Shown here: in pieces, positions 12,011-22,454 of the stretch
How positions within the stretch are numbered: the stretch's first letter is position 1
Layout of the letters: every line of letters starts with the position of its first letter
NCBI GenBank assembly: GCA_022497155.1
Contig: MU385770.1
Span: 1 to 64,000, forward strand
Direction: 5' to 3'
DNA length: 64,000 nt
Source of the DNA: Whalleya microplaca
Taxonomy: Eukaryota; Ascomycota; Sordariomycetes; Xylariales; Xylariaceae
Position numbers and translations under genes: made by a program
The notes under the pieces: generated by a model
What the model was told of the DNA's origin: nothing
The model's database searches: none
The model's input: only the letters and a program-made list of their open reading frames with translations

Positions 12011-14532
12011 ATTCACACGGATAATCAAGTCTTGAGACAAGACATAGACTGAGTTACATCTGCTTTGAATGTGGTACAGTTTACTTTCTTAATAAGGAGG
12101 GTGAATTGTTAGGAATATAGGAGGTTGGGCGAACCCCCCCAAGGGCTCTAGTTACACTTAGACTTAGACTTTATAAGAACCAACACTGGTATTTATCCTA
12201 TAACTTTGATATGGGTACCGATGCTTCTCCCACATCTACATCTTGCTTGCAGCAAATTTCTGAATAACTGGCTATCAAATTGTCGGCCGCTTATCCGCAT
12301 GCTTTGACTCGGCTATTAGGTACTTTCAAAATTCCCAAGGACCAACTTGCTGTTGATATAGACGCAGGCCATGAGTGCCATGGTGGTTATTATTAGACAA
12401 GTATTAGCACTAGAGTCCTGAAGGGGTAGAGCCCCTATTATATACAGCCACAGGATGTGGGGCGTATACAATTACCAGCCATCTGAATTAGCTACCCCTA
12501 TTCCGACACTTGCCATGCGCAAACTCAATAGCGACCAGAATGTGATGAATGACAGTGCTAACAAGACTTAATTGAGTTGAGGTTAAGCTCTTATAGAGTA
12601 GCGGATAACCTGCTATACATATACAACGCTACTATATTGTCTTTACCGTGCTAGCCCTTGACCCTCAAGTCAACAGGATGAGGGGTATGGCAAGATCATA
12701 GACACCCGGAACTGGCTGGAAGATATTCTTTGTAACCACACTAAAAGGAATACGTCGAACAATGTTATGTATAGTTATCACTTTGGGGATACCAATCATT
12801 ATAAGGGTGGTGCGTAGGTTGGTAGTGCGCTCGGCTTTGGCAATTCGCCAGCCTTCACTAAATTCAAACTTCTAGCACTATCCCCCAACAAACTAACGGT
12901 TAACATTTGGGAAGAAGTCCAGATATATGTCAATAAACAAGAAAAATATCCCCGGCTAATCAGTAGATTCAGTAGAGTCAAAAATACTGTATATTCGATA
13001 ATAATGCACGGAGCAAGAAATCGGATCCTTGATGCTTCAGGTTGAGGTGGCCCCGACAACCCTGAGTAATGTACTTCTAGATGGTACCACACCAGTCGCC
13101 CTATTATATATAGTCATCCCGCCTTGAATGTCCCACAGGAGCTCGTATGAGTCCTATGATATTATGGTTGTGCAGATTTATGTCGAAGTTTTTCATTGAT
13201 TTCAACTCTCATTCCTTAAGTGCCTAGCAAAAAGGTATATCATAGGTAATAATATAGTCTGTAAACAGGTGAATAGTAGAAGTGTTCAACTCAAATCATG
13301 ACTAATTATAATTACAGCTCTTGACAGTTTACGATATAGAAGTTGTTGAAACTTTTGATATGGCTTCTTGTTTGGGCACTACTATAGCCAACCTGCCTAA
13401 CTGTGTATCCTACGCCTATCTACTAGTTACTGCTTATAAAAGTTTTTCAATAGAGTGAGATGCTATTATGACATTCAGGAACAAGCCTTCTTTCAAATTC
13501 AGGAAGTAGGACTGGAGGGACAACGCGACAACTCTTTGCTTAGGCACTATGAACACAGCTCAGTTACTAAGTGACGGGCCAAGATAAGTTCATCTGCCAT
13601 ATAATAATCAGCGTTTGAGCAATTGAGTTAACTGCCAAATCCCAAGGTGATAGCGTTAGGACATTTCACCATTAGTTCCACGAACGAAGACCTGCTGCTA
13701 GCATCTGACTATCACAAACTAGTTTTACCCCCTCTAAGTCTTATTCCCTGCTTGATTGCACATGATAGACGTACATGATGATGGACTGAAGGAAGTTTTC
13801 GATATGGAGGTTAACTAAAAGTAGGCAATGCCAATCATTTAGAATACCCTCCTACTGGACATTGAAGTTTCAGTTGGCACGAGGAAAGCAGCATATTTTC
13901 CTGTGGTCTCTCCTTCAATTCTAGCGGCAGATACGGCATGCGGTATTGTGTCGCGAAAACGACGCCTGTAGTTGCTGTACTTCATGATGGACAACCTAGG
14001 TAATATTATTTCATTTCTCACCTAGAATATTTTAGTTAGATTGCTGGCGGCTTTTATATATATTAAAATCCCGTATTCAATATTGCCCCTTGCCTACCTA
14101 AGCTTGTAGTCTCCCTTGGAGGCTTGAACCTGGAGGTCACGTTAGCCGGATATCTAGGGAGCAATGGAGCATTCGACTCATCTCCGCCATATCCGGAAGG
14201 TACGTAGATAAAGATAGTCAACCCTTGATTACCCCACTCTACGACGACGACGCTACATATATTGAGGATATTTGTAGTAGTCTATGATCATGAATACTAT
14301 ATACGTTAGTCGTTTAAGCCTTTCTATCCAACCAACATAGATTTATCCAGTTCGCTTTAACAGTTCAGGACTGTAACTGTTAGGCTGCCTTCAGAAGTCA
14401 CTAATAAGGGGGTTCTCTCTGAAAATCAGACGACTTGCTCAGTAAATCTTGTTAGAAAGTCGTTCATCGCTGTGGCTGGTTGACCTATCCCCCGCATTCA
14501 AAATAGGTAGTCCAGTTAGCACCACCACCACT
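12011..14532. other. Long gene-free interval
   Basis: About 2.5 kb with only short frames on either strand. It holds repeat copy 2 (12347-12413). The last part is the presumed promoter of the GH43 gene. Nothing else could be supported. Confidence 0.45.
12347..12413 (+). repeat. Dispersed degraded repeat, copy 2
   Basis: Partner of the copy at 10504-10567, in the same orientation, 1.8 kb away. This copy is the more GC-rich of the two, so it may be closer to the ancestral sequence. Confidence 0.45.
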
Positions 14533-16113
14533 ATGAGGGGCTTCCCCGCACCACCGAGTCTAGCGGCTATTTGTCGGCCTCTCATCAACTTGGGTTCCAG
14601 ACATAGTGTCAATCCATTGTTTACACTTCTCATCATGTGCATCGCAGTGTCAAGAAAGACGAGCGCTTTCCCAACCGTACCGCAAGCCGTGCCAGACTAT
14701 ACTACTGCGGAAGCAGGCAACCCTTTCGTCGACGGCTGGTACGCGGACCCAGATACAGCAATATACGACGGCCTGTACTGGGTATTCCCAACTGCATCGT
14801 ATGCCTACGAGCAACAGACATACTTAGACGCGTTCTCGAGCCCGGACTTAATCAATTGGACTAAACACCCTAATATTCTGACTACAGCCAACGTGACCTG
14901 GGCAACAAAGGCCTTGTGGGCTCCGGCACCAATCTTTCGCAATGATAAGTATTACCTATACTTCAGCGCCAACGACATCCAAGAGGGCGAACCTGAAAAT
15001 GGAGTCATAGGGGGCATTGGCGTGGCAGTGGCGGAGAGACCAGAGGGTCCCTATGTTGACGCCATTGGCAAGCCGCTGATCGGCGAATATCATAATGGCG
15101 CGCAGCCGATTGACCAGGGTATCTTTATAGATGATGACGGACAGGCCTACATCTATTACGGCGGGCACAGCTACGCCAATGTGGCCAAATTGAACGAAGA
15201 CATGATCTCCATTGGTACTTTTGACAATGGGACGCAGTTCAAGGAAGTAACTCCCGAGAATTACGTCGAAGGCGCGCTGATGGTAAAGCGCAATGGAGTG
15301 TATTATTTCATGTGGTCCGAAGGTGGCTGGACTGGTCCCGATTATGCAGTCTCGTACTCCATGGCTAATTCGCCCCTGGGCCCGTTCCCGCGTGTAGCCA
15401 AGATCTTGCAGCAGGACACCGCGGTCGCGAAGGGAAGCGGCCATCATGGTGTGATCCACGTCCCGGATACGGATATCTGGTATATAGTGTACCACCGTCG
15501 TCCCCTGAACGAGACCGACGGCAACCATCGTGTTCTTGCCTATGACCGCATGTACTTCAATGAAAACGGGACCATCCAGCCGATAAAAATGCTTGTTAAA
15601 GACAACTTTGCGGATGGCGACATGGTTGCGTGGAATGCATCCGGCGGTGAGTGGTCCGTGGTGGATCAAAGGCTCACGGTCTCGAATTCGGAGAGTGCGA
15701 ATGCTATGCTTGATACAAATTTCACTGACCTCATCTTCGATGCTACGGTGGCGGTCACGGAGGGCAGCGGTGACGCGGGGCTTGTGTTCCGTGCCACGAC
15801 TTTAGAGACGGGTGACCTGGAAGGCTACTATGTAGGAATCTCACCCACGGGACTTATCGCGCTATGGAATTTGGGGAATGCGAACGAAGGAAAGGGGTAC
15901 GCGCTGGCCGAGGAAGCTTTGCAAATCTCTGCGACGACTGAATACCATTTTCGAGTCTCGGCCATCGGCAACGAGATCAAGGTCTTTGTAGGGGACCTAG
16001 AGGCACCCAAAATTACTGTCACGGATAATGGATATTCAATTGGCGCAGATGGTGTAGGGGTTCGAAACGCCGGTGCGAGGTTTGGGAATATCTCTGTCGC
16101 GAAACCATCCTAA
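14533..16113 (+). CDS. Secreted GH43-family glycosidase with C-terminal beta-sandwich
   Basis: Single-exon frame. I choose the ATG at 14533 (526 aa); the open frame extends upstream only through non-ATG codons. A hydrophobic run around residues 27-38 followed by SRKTSA suggests a signal peptide with a long n-region, so the product is probably exported. GH43 landmarks are visible: WYADPD (candidate general base D72), DQGIFIDDDGQAYIYYGG (candidate pKa-modulating D194), NYVEGALM (candidate acid E246) and GSGHHGV. Residues from about 365 to the end look like a concanavalin/LamG-like accessory domain with DNFADGD, GDAGLVFR and GYYVGIS motifs. The family cleaves arabinose- or xylose-containing plant polysaccharides; the exact specificity cannot be read from the sequence. 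No gene cluster partner is adjacent. Confidence 0.9.
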   Translation: MRGFPAPPSLAAICRPLINLGSRHSVNPLFTLLIMCIAVSRKTSAFPTVPQAVPDYTTAEAGNPFVDGWYADPDTAIYDGLYWVFPTASYAYEQQTYLDAFSSPDLINWTKHPNILTTANVTWATKALWAPAPIFRNDKYYLYFSANDIQEGEPENGVIGGIGVAVAERPEGPYVDAIGKPLIGEYHNGAQPIDQGIFIDDDGQAYIYYGGHSYANVAKLNEDMISIGTFDNGTQFKEVTPENYVEGALMVKRNGVYYFMWSEGGWTGPDYAVSYSMANSPLGPFPRVAKILQQDTAVAKGSGHHGVIHVPDTDIWYIVYHRRPLNETDGNHRVLAYDRMYFNENGTIQPIKMLVKDNFADGDMVAWNASGGEWSVVDQRLTVSNSESANAMLDTNFTDLIFDATVAVTEGSGDAGLVFRATTLETGDLEGYYVGISPTGLIALWNLGNANEGKGYALAEEALQISATTEYHFRVSAIGNEIKVFVGDLEAPKITVTDNGYSIGADGVGVRNAGARFGNISVAKPS

Positions 16114-17776
16114 CGAGATCTGGTGAACATGCATATGCAGATAGTTTTGTCACCTTTATAATCAGAAATTGGAATATCAATATTCCAATAAAAGCCTAAC
16201 GTCTTTGTCTGAGAAGTCAAGTACACCTCAAGTTCCACAAGTCCTCGTAGTGGCAAGCCGTCATATAGTGCGGACGAGCAAACCTGAATGGGGTGAAACT
16301 ACGAAGTGCGACACCGCCAAAGCTCAGTCTGATACCATATTGGGCTTTAAAGCCCATACGTCCATTCACTGGCTGTTGTACGACTCGAGGAGCCTTATGA
16401 AGGGCATCATACTATACGGCCATCGGATAGACCGAGGTTACCAGCCAATAGGGTTCGAAGCTTAGATATAACACCCGCGGGTACATATGCTGTTGAGGCC
16501 CGTTCATGAGCAAAGACCGGCGGTGGCAGGCAACAATTTTCAACTTACATGTCATGTCGCTTGTGGGCCTTTATAGTCCGGTACACTAAGAAACTCATGC
16601 CCTTTTATGGATAGGCGCATATCCCATTCATACCCAATTGCCGAAATTTTTATGGGCTCTGTGTATAATTAAGTTTTGCAATTCGCATTATGGTTTGCCG
16701 ACCTATCAAGCATGCAGAATGACACAACGTTGTTAGAAGAGGATGTGATGGTATTAGAAGAGTAGTAACAGCCTAGTCGGGTCACTAGCATCTATTGGTC
16801 ATGTAGTATAGGAGACTGTATGCGTTTGAGGCTTTTAAGTGTATTATGCCAAGTTGTTCATGTAGGCTGGACTTGCAAGGAAATCAGTCCATGGCCTCAA
16901 AGGTTCTGATGCCGGCTGGAACAATATATAATAGATCTTGGCTTGGGGGCGAAGGAATCCAGATGATAGACATGGCAGTGCATAGCCTGAGGACTGTCAG
17001 CCAAAATTAGTGACAAGACATAATGAATTTAGACATGGACGAAAGAGGTGGCGGAGAACCCTGTCTCGGTATACGATTGGGGGCGGCCTACAGCTGCATG
17101 TGGATGATCGGCAGCGTCCCCAGAGACGATCAAATAGTGAGATCAAAAGTATCCACGATCATAACATCGTGGTCCACCTCACATACCAATTGGAGCAATA
17201 AAATATGGGCGTTCGTATGGGACAGCAAAATAGATGGATTTGAGGGCGGTGGTTCATACCTAGGTTAGTCATCAGATCAAGAACTGCATCTACCTTTGCT
17301 GGAAATTCTGATCGGTGCCGAATCTAGGGAAGGATTGTGCTGCATGTCAGATTTTGTTGCCCAGAATGAAACTCTGACAATAGCAAAAGTACATATGCCG
17401 CTTCCTTGCCCTACCATCCATAGCATAAGTCCGGATCTTCCTATGGATGACGTGGATATAAGCTACATCCAATTGTTGGAGAGTAACTTTTTTCTCCTTC
17501 TCATTTAGCTGTTTGACGGAGATGACTAGAAGGCTATCAAGCGCAGACCAGTATCTCCTTCAGAGGCGAAGTCCGCACCGTCTAATGTCTCCCTAATCTC
17601 TATAGTCGTTGTAGAACTGCAGAGATTTGCCGCCGGGGAAGTGTCCTGGGAGCGCGGTATAGACTTATTGAATGCGATTATTCTCTCACTATCACATCAT
17701 ATCCAATCTCCTTCAAATTAGACCTTCCAATCTCTTATGTCGACATTTGGACCCAGTTTATACCTTAATATTTAAG
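16114..17776. other. Intergenic, no gene seen
   Basis: Contains the GH43 terminator and the promoter of the next gene. Several small frames (for example 17010-17268) show no family pattern. No repeat or RNA gene recognised. Confidence 0.45.
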
Positions 17777-19174
17777 ATGTCGCCATATGTAACATATCCA
17801 ACGCTTCCTTATGTTCGCGCGCAGCTTATTGGCGCCTGCGTAGTGGCAGGGCTGGCCTTGGTGCTCGTCGGTCTCCGAATCTTCTCCAGATTGTACACAA
17901 AGGTGAAGTTGTGGTGGGACGATTGGTTAGCTCTCATTTCTGTGGTGAGTATGGGTGGCAATTCGCTATTTCGTTGGCTTGATGCTGACCTGAATACCTA
18001 ATGTAACAGCCGCAAGGGATCGCTTTGCTTGTTTTGCAGGGAATGTGTAGGTCTCAGGGCAGATATGATAGCCTACAGTCCATTCAGCTTACAGACGATA
18101 GTCGCCATCCTCGGCAACGGTTACAACATTCTAGACGTTCTCACTAATGTCACCACTCTTGGAAAGGTATGATATGAGCCCAAACATTTTGTCAATAATA
18201 TAGGATCTTTCTGACGGCATATATATTTCTTAGCTAATAATGGCGTTGGAAATGATTTACGCCTCGTGCTTGTGCACGGTCAAATTAAGCATGCTCTGCT
18301 TCTATTCTCGCATGTTTAAAAACCATCGACCACTCCAAACTGCCATCAAGGCCGCCTCTGCCCTTGTAATAATCTGGACAATCGCCAACCTTCTCCAGCC
18401 TCTGTTACTTTGTCGACCTTTGCGGAGGCTCTGGGATATCTCCGCCGAAGGTACATGCGGGGACCGAAAGGCATCCTTCATTGCCATAGGATCTTTTAGT
18501 ATTGTTACTGACTTGATTATACTTGTCTTGCCATTACCTGCGGTCTGGAAGTTACAAATGGGGAGTAGGACAAAACTTGGGTTGACCTTTTGCTTCCTGT
18601 TAGGTTTGTTGTATGTTTATCGATATTTTTATATGTACCAGTTAGCTGGCACCTCACAGTTACTAACCCTATTATCAGTGTCACAATAACCGCTATTGCT
18701 CGTATCGTATACCTCAATCGCTTGGAACCGGAAGGCAACTTTACATACTACATGCCAGAGTCTATTTTCCTGACAACATTAGAAGGTAACATGTCCATCA
18801 TATGTGTCAGTCTGCCTATGGTTCGAGGAATATACGTGAAATGGAAGTCTGGAAGACGACTAACAGAAACACGCGGGACTGGATCGAGCCAGAGCGAGAG
18901 TTATCAAGCACGATTAGGGACTGGCCGGAAGTTTCCAGGCGAGGAACGTCTCATGCCCACGAAAGCATGGATCGAGTTGCGTGATAGCCCGGTTGCAACT
19001 GACTCATCGGGGTTCAGAAATTACATACGAGAGTCTGGTTCAAGAGACAATCCGTATGTCGGAGAGGGGTCTGGGACTGGGATGACTCAAATTCATCCAA
19101 GTAGCCGGGTAGTTATGGCTTCAAATGGAAGATGGATATCCCACGATGATAGTCAGACAACTACTTGGAGATAA
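17777..19174 (+). CDS. Fungal rhodopsin-domain integral membrane protein
   Basis: Exons: 17777-17944, a short exon from 18010, an exon ending at 18166, 18234-18610 and 18679-19174. The first, third and fourth introns have good donors and acceptors and keep phase. The second boundary is uncertain: the short exon reads PQGIALLVLQG and the next resumes near 18104 with TIVAILGNGYN, most simply with a GTGTAG donor and a 43-nt intron. Family hallmarks of the fungal rhodopsin-like/PTH11-related group include LWWDDWLAL after TM1, LYTKVK, TTLGKL, CTVKLSMLCFYSRMF, DLIILVLPLPAVWKL and a seven-helix layout with a hydrophilic tail of about 110 aa. Likely a plasma-membrane protein of unknown ligand. A second member lies at 44920-46197. 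Confidence 0.85.
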
Positions 19175-20286
19175 AATATAAGCCGGCCTTTCAGACTTCC
19201 AGACAAGTACCATTTCTAAGCTGTATAGCAAGGAGATACACGGTTTGAAATATTGGGTAATTTACAGCTAACAACGACACGATTTGATTCATTATCAGGT
19301 ATAGCCTCATGGCATATGATTGTGAGGCTTGAATGTTGTATGATTGATGATCTAAGCTATGTGTGTATAAGTGAAGCTATAGCTATAAGGAGAGAGGTGG
19401 CTGCGCCACCTCCTCAGCCACACCTGTGGCCTGTGGCTACGCCACAGAGAGTGTGTACGGCGCCCAACAATGATCCTTTGAAGTTGCCATGCTGTCTCTA
19501 AAAATTTATATTTTACGATGAATAGTCGATTTCCTCCGTGTTCTCTTCCGTCCTTATCATATGTCCCCAATCACATTTTGATCCTTACATGCCTAATGCT
19601 AAACATTGGCTCTTATTCGGGACTGAGCTCTGAACGGTATTAGTTGAGTATTAAGAAGTACGCTAATGTCTTCTTGATATAAGCACTACAAGTATTCTTC
19701 ATATTACCAGCGTTCCCATCAACTGAAAGAACTACTTGCAATGAATTGAATTGATATGATGAATTTAGTTCCCTTGATAATTTTCAGACATTTTCGAGGT
19801 TATTTTCTCTTATATAACAACTCATCGTGACAAAACCTTGAGTGTTTTACTACCTAGGTAGTCAATTATCAGCAAGATACCCTGACCCTCGTCGAGCACT
19901 GACCATCATCATGTCTGTGAGCCTTTGAGACCGGTGAAGCAGGCTATGAATAGGGGCAAATCATTAATATACTCAGACGGTATATATTTGCATGACATTA
20001 AATGTTGACATAAGAAGGATTTCCTCCGAATACATGGTCTAAACATCCGCACATTAGAGGCGAGACCTAGTGTTGGTTTCCCAGAAAGGAGGTGTAGGGC
20101 CACCACTAAGATTCCCTTGCTAATTAGGTGTAGATATTGGACTATTGGATTACTGTTTTTACCTTACTATGGAAGTGGCAACGTTCAGGAAGTTCAGAAG
20201 ATCGTAGTCGTATGTATAATAGCTGCTTCAGCCGGCAGCTTGCAAACATAAAAGCTTCCATTCTTATTGCGTATCCTACTACCATG
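19175..20286. other. Convergent intergenic region
   Basis: Lies between the 3' ends of a plus-strand and a minus-strand gene. Apart from the hairpin cluster at 19394-19447 I see no feature. Confidence 0.45.
19394..19447. repeat. Cluster of three adjacent short palindromes
   Basis: Within 54 bp there is a perfect 8-bp stem with loop tgc (19394-19412, gaggtggc / gccacctc), a 5-bp stem (19418-19429, ccaca / tgtgg) and a perfect 7-bp stem with loop tac (19431-19447, ctgtggc / gccacag). All share a gtggc/gccac core. The cluster is about 220 bp past the stop of the rhodopsin-domain gene, so a 3'-UTR or terminator structure is possible. Confidence 0.5.
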
Positions 20287-21627
20287 CTAGCTTGATACCA
20301 TCCCAATCGCTACACCCTTCCTTTTCCAGATTTTGGAGTCCTTCATAACGAATGAGACCATCCTCAGGGCTTCCTTAGTCTCCCGCGGATCAGCATCAAG
20401 GGCGATTATGTCAGCACACCGCCCCTCTTCCAGCCAGCCAAAAAGCTTACCGCAGCGGTCACCACCGCAAGACTTCCAACCGCCAACCGTGCAGGCAGCA
20501 AGCACATCAAGTACGGGGATTCCACATTCGACCATAAGCTCCATCTCTCTTGCATTCTCACCGTGAGGATATGTTCCGGTGTCGCCCCCACACGCAAACC
20601 GAACCCCCATATCCCATGCTCGTTTCGTTTGTGCCATAATTTCCTTGATACGATGAGCATGTAGACGCTCGCAGACCGCCAAGGTTGGCACAAAGATACA
20701 CTGGTTATCCTTCATGGTCTGAAACACTTCATCATCTGCGAAGTATGCGTGCTCGATCGTTAAACTTCCCGCCTTGGCAGCCATGATCACACCCTGTTTT
20801 GTGCCAGCGTGGCAAGCCACGGGACAATCTGCCAAGTTCGCTTCGGAGACCAAAGCATTCATTTCTTCCTGTGAGTAGCATAGGACATCCGGGTTTGGCT
20901 GTACTGGCGGGTGCAAGACCGAACCGACATACGGATGTTGCTGCTTTGGTGGGTATCTCATGATGCGCCGTCGATAGTCTGCGTAGAACTTGATGATATC
21001 GGCGCCATGGCCGATCCGCCTTCGCGCCGCCTTCCGAATTTCGTCTACGCCATCCGCTGGATCCGAACCGTTAGGAAGGCATGTACCCCCGATATGATTC
21101 TCAGTGCGGCTTTCATAGGTGCTCGTCGATGCGATGATTCTAGTAGCCACAAAAAGACGAGGCCCGGGAATCAGCCCCCTGTTAATGGCGTCGCGTACAT
21201 TACAATCTGCCTCTTTCATTGATTCTGAACCAAGATCTCTAAGCTTGATTATTAGAGACTTACACCGTCATAGACACGAGTTTACATACCGGTATGTCGT
21301 GTAGCCGGCCAACAAGCCAAGCCTGCAGTGGTTAGCTGCGCGAAGAACTCTCTCCACAAAGCTTTCATCCCTTTTCTGGTTTAGCGACGGGTTCTCGTCA
21401 TAAGAATGCAAGAATATATGCGTATGGGCGTCTACAAAGCCTGGCATCACGAAAGTGCCGCGCAAGTCCACGTCAGGCTCTGGTACCTCTGCAGAAAGAG
21501 GCTCTGTCCGCTTGAATATCTTGACTATTGAGCCTGTGGCCTCATCAACCGTAATAGAGATTCCATTTTCGACAGTTTTTGTTCGAGGGTCGAACAAGAT
21601 ATCCGTGTGGAGTGTTCGTTGGGCCAT
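20287..21627 (-). CDS. Metal-dependent amidohydrolase (prolidase/imidazolonepropionase-like)
   Basis: Two exons, 21627-21290 and 21238-20287, joined across a GTATGT...TTAG intron of 51 nt. The junction reads YTTYRDLGSE, which is the family pattern. Total 429 aa, start ATG at 21627. Landmarks: VDAHTH (metal ligands H68 and H70), GADIIKFYADY (candidate carboxylated Lys), VACHAGTKQG, IEHAYFADDE and CGGDTGTYPHGENA (candidate catalytic Asp). These match the amidohydrolase superfamily that includes prolidase-like enzymes and fungal ochratoxinase. It probably hydrolyses an amide or peptide bond of a small compound in the cytosol; no signal peptide is visible. The substrate is unknown. The frame is intact. 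Confidence 0.9.
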
Positions 21628-22454
21628 GTTTCAATGTTGATCTTGTATAACTGTCCGATAAACGAGTGGCGCAAGCTTGGGATTGAGTCAATCTGATAAA
21701 CACACTTTCCCGACAATAGTCGTGGTCATGCTGCTAGCCTTTACACTAAGTCTTTACCTGGGTCAGATATGGTGATTCCGATCACGACGGAAAACTGCGA
21801 CAAAGCGACTGCCAATAGCGGGGTCTCAAACGACGTAGACAAGCCCCCATCGGAATGGAACCGATCTGGATGATAAGACTAGGGACGCCGTAACCGACCT
21901 CGGATATACTGGTTTTACCCCATTAGTCAGATATCCAATAATATGTATACATATGGGTTAAGAAAGAGTAGCCGAGGCGGCCAGAGGAGATAGTTTCAGG
22001 CCTCTTTAGACGGCATGCGAATGTGGTTAAAACGTAAAGCGTGGACTACTTCGCTTTCCACGAAGATAAAAGAATAATATATAATAATTCAATATTGTAA
22101 GGGCTTATACAGCCTTTCGAACCTTATGTACCCCTTTGCATCAAGATGGGTTTCTCCAACCACCCCACCTCCCCGTCCTTTATTTTAGACGGAGACCTCC
22201 GATGATCCCATGTAGCAGTTGATCCGTAATCATTGGAAGGCTGAGACAATGAGTCTCTTTGCTGCGGAAATTCCCAGTTCATCAAAGTACACATTGTATA
22301 CAATAATAGTCTATGTCCCCTGCCATAGAGGCCTTGCATCAACCTGTCCAGCAAGTCTTTGCTCCTTGGTAAATCTAACTTACATGTCAGCTGAACCGGG
22401 ACATCGAGTTAGTGCGGCTCAACTTGTTCTAATCAAGATGTAAAATACTTACGA
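21628..22454. other. Intergenic, no gene seen
   Basis: Presumed promoter of the amidohydrolase gene and 3' flank of the broken oxygenase gene. No coding signal recognised. Confidence 0.45.

Noticed and set aside
14956..15669. 237-codon minus-strand open frame
   Set aside because: It lies wholly antisense inside the GH43 coding region, which has clear catalytic motifs; the frame is a shadow of codon bias.
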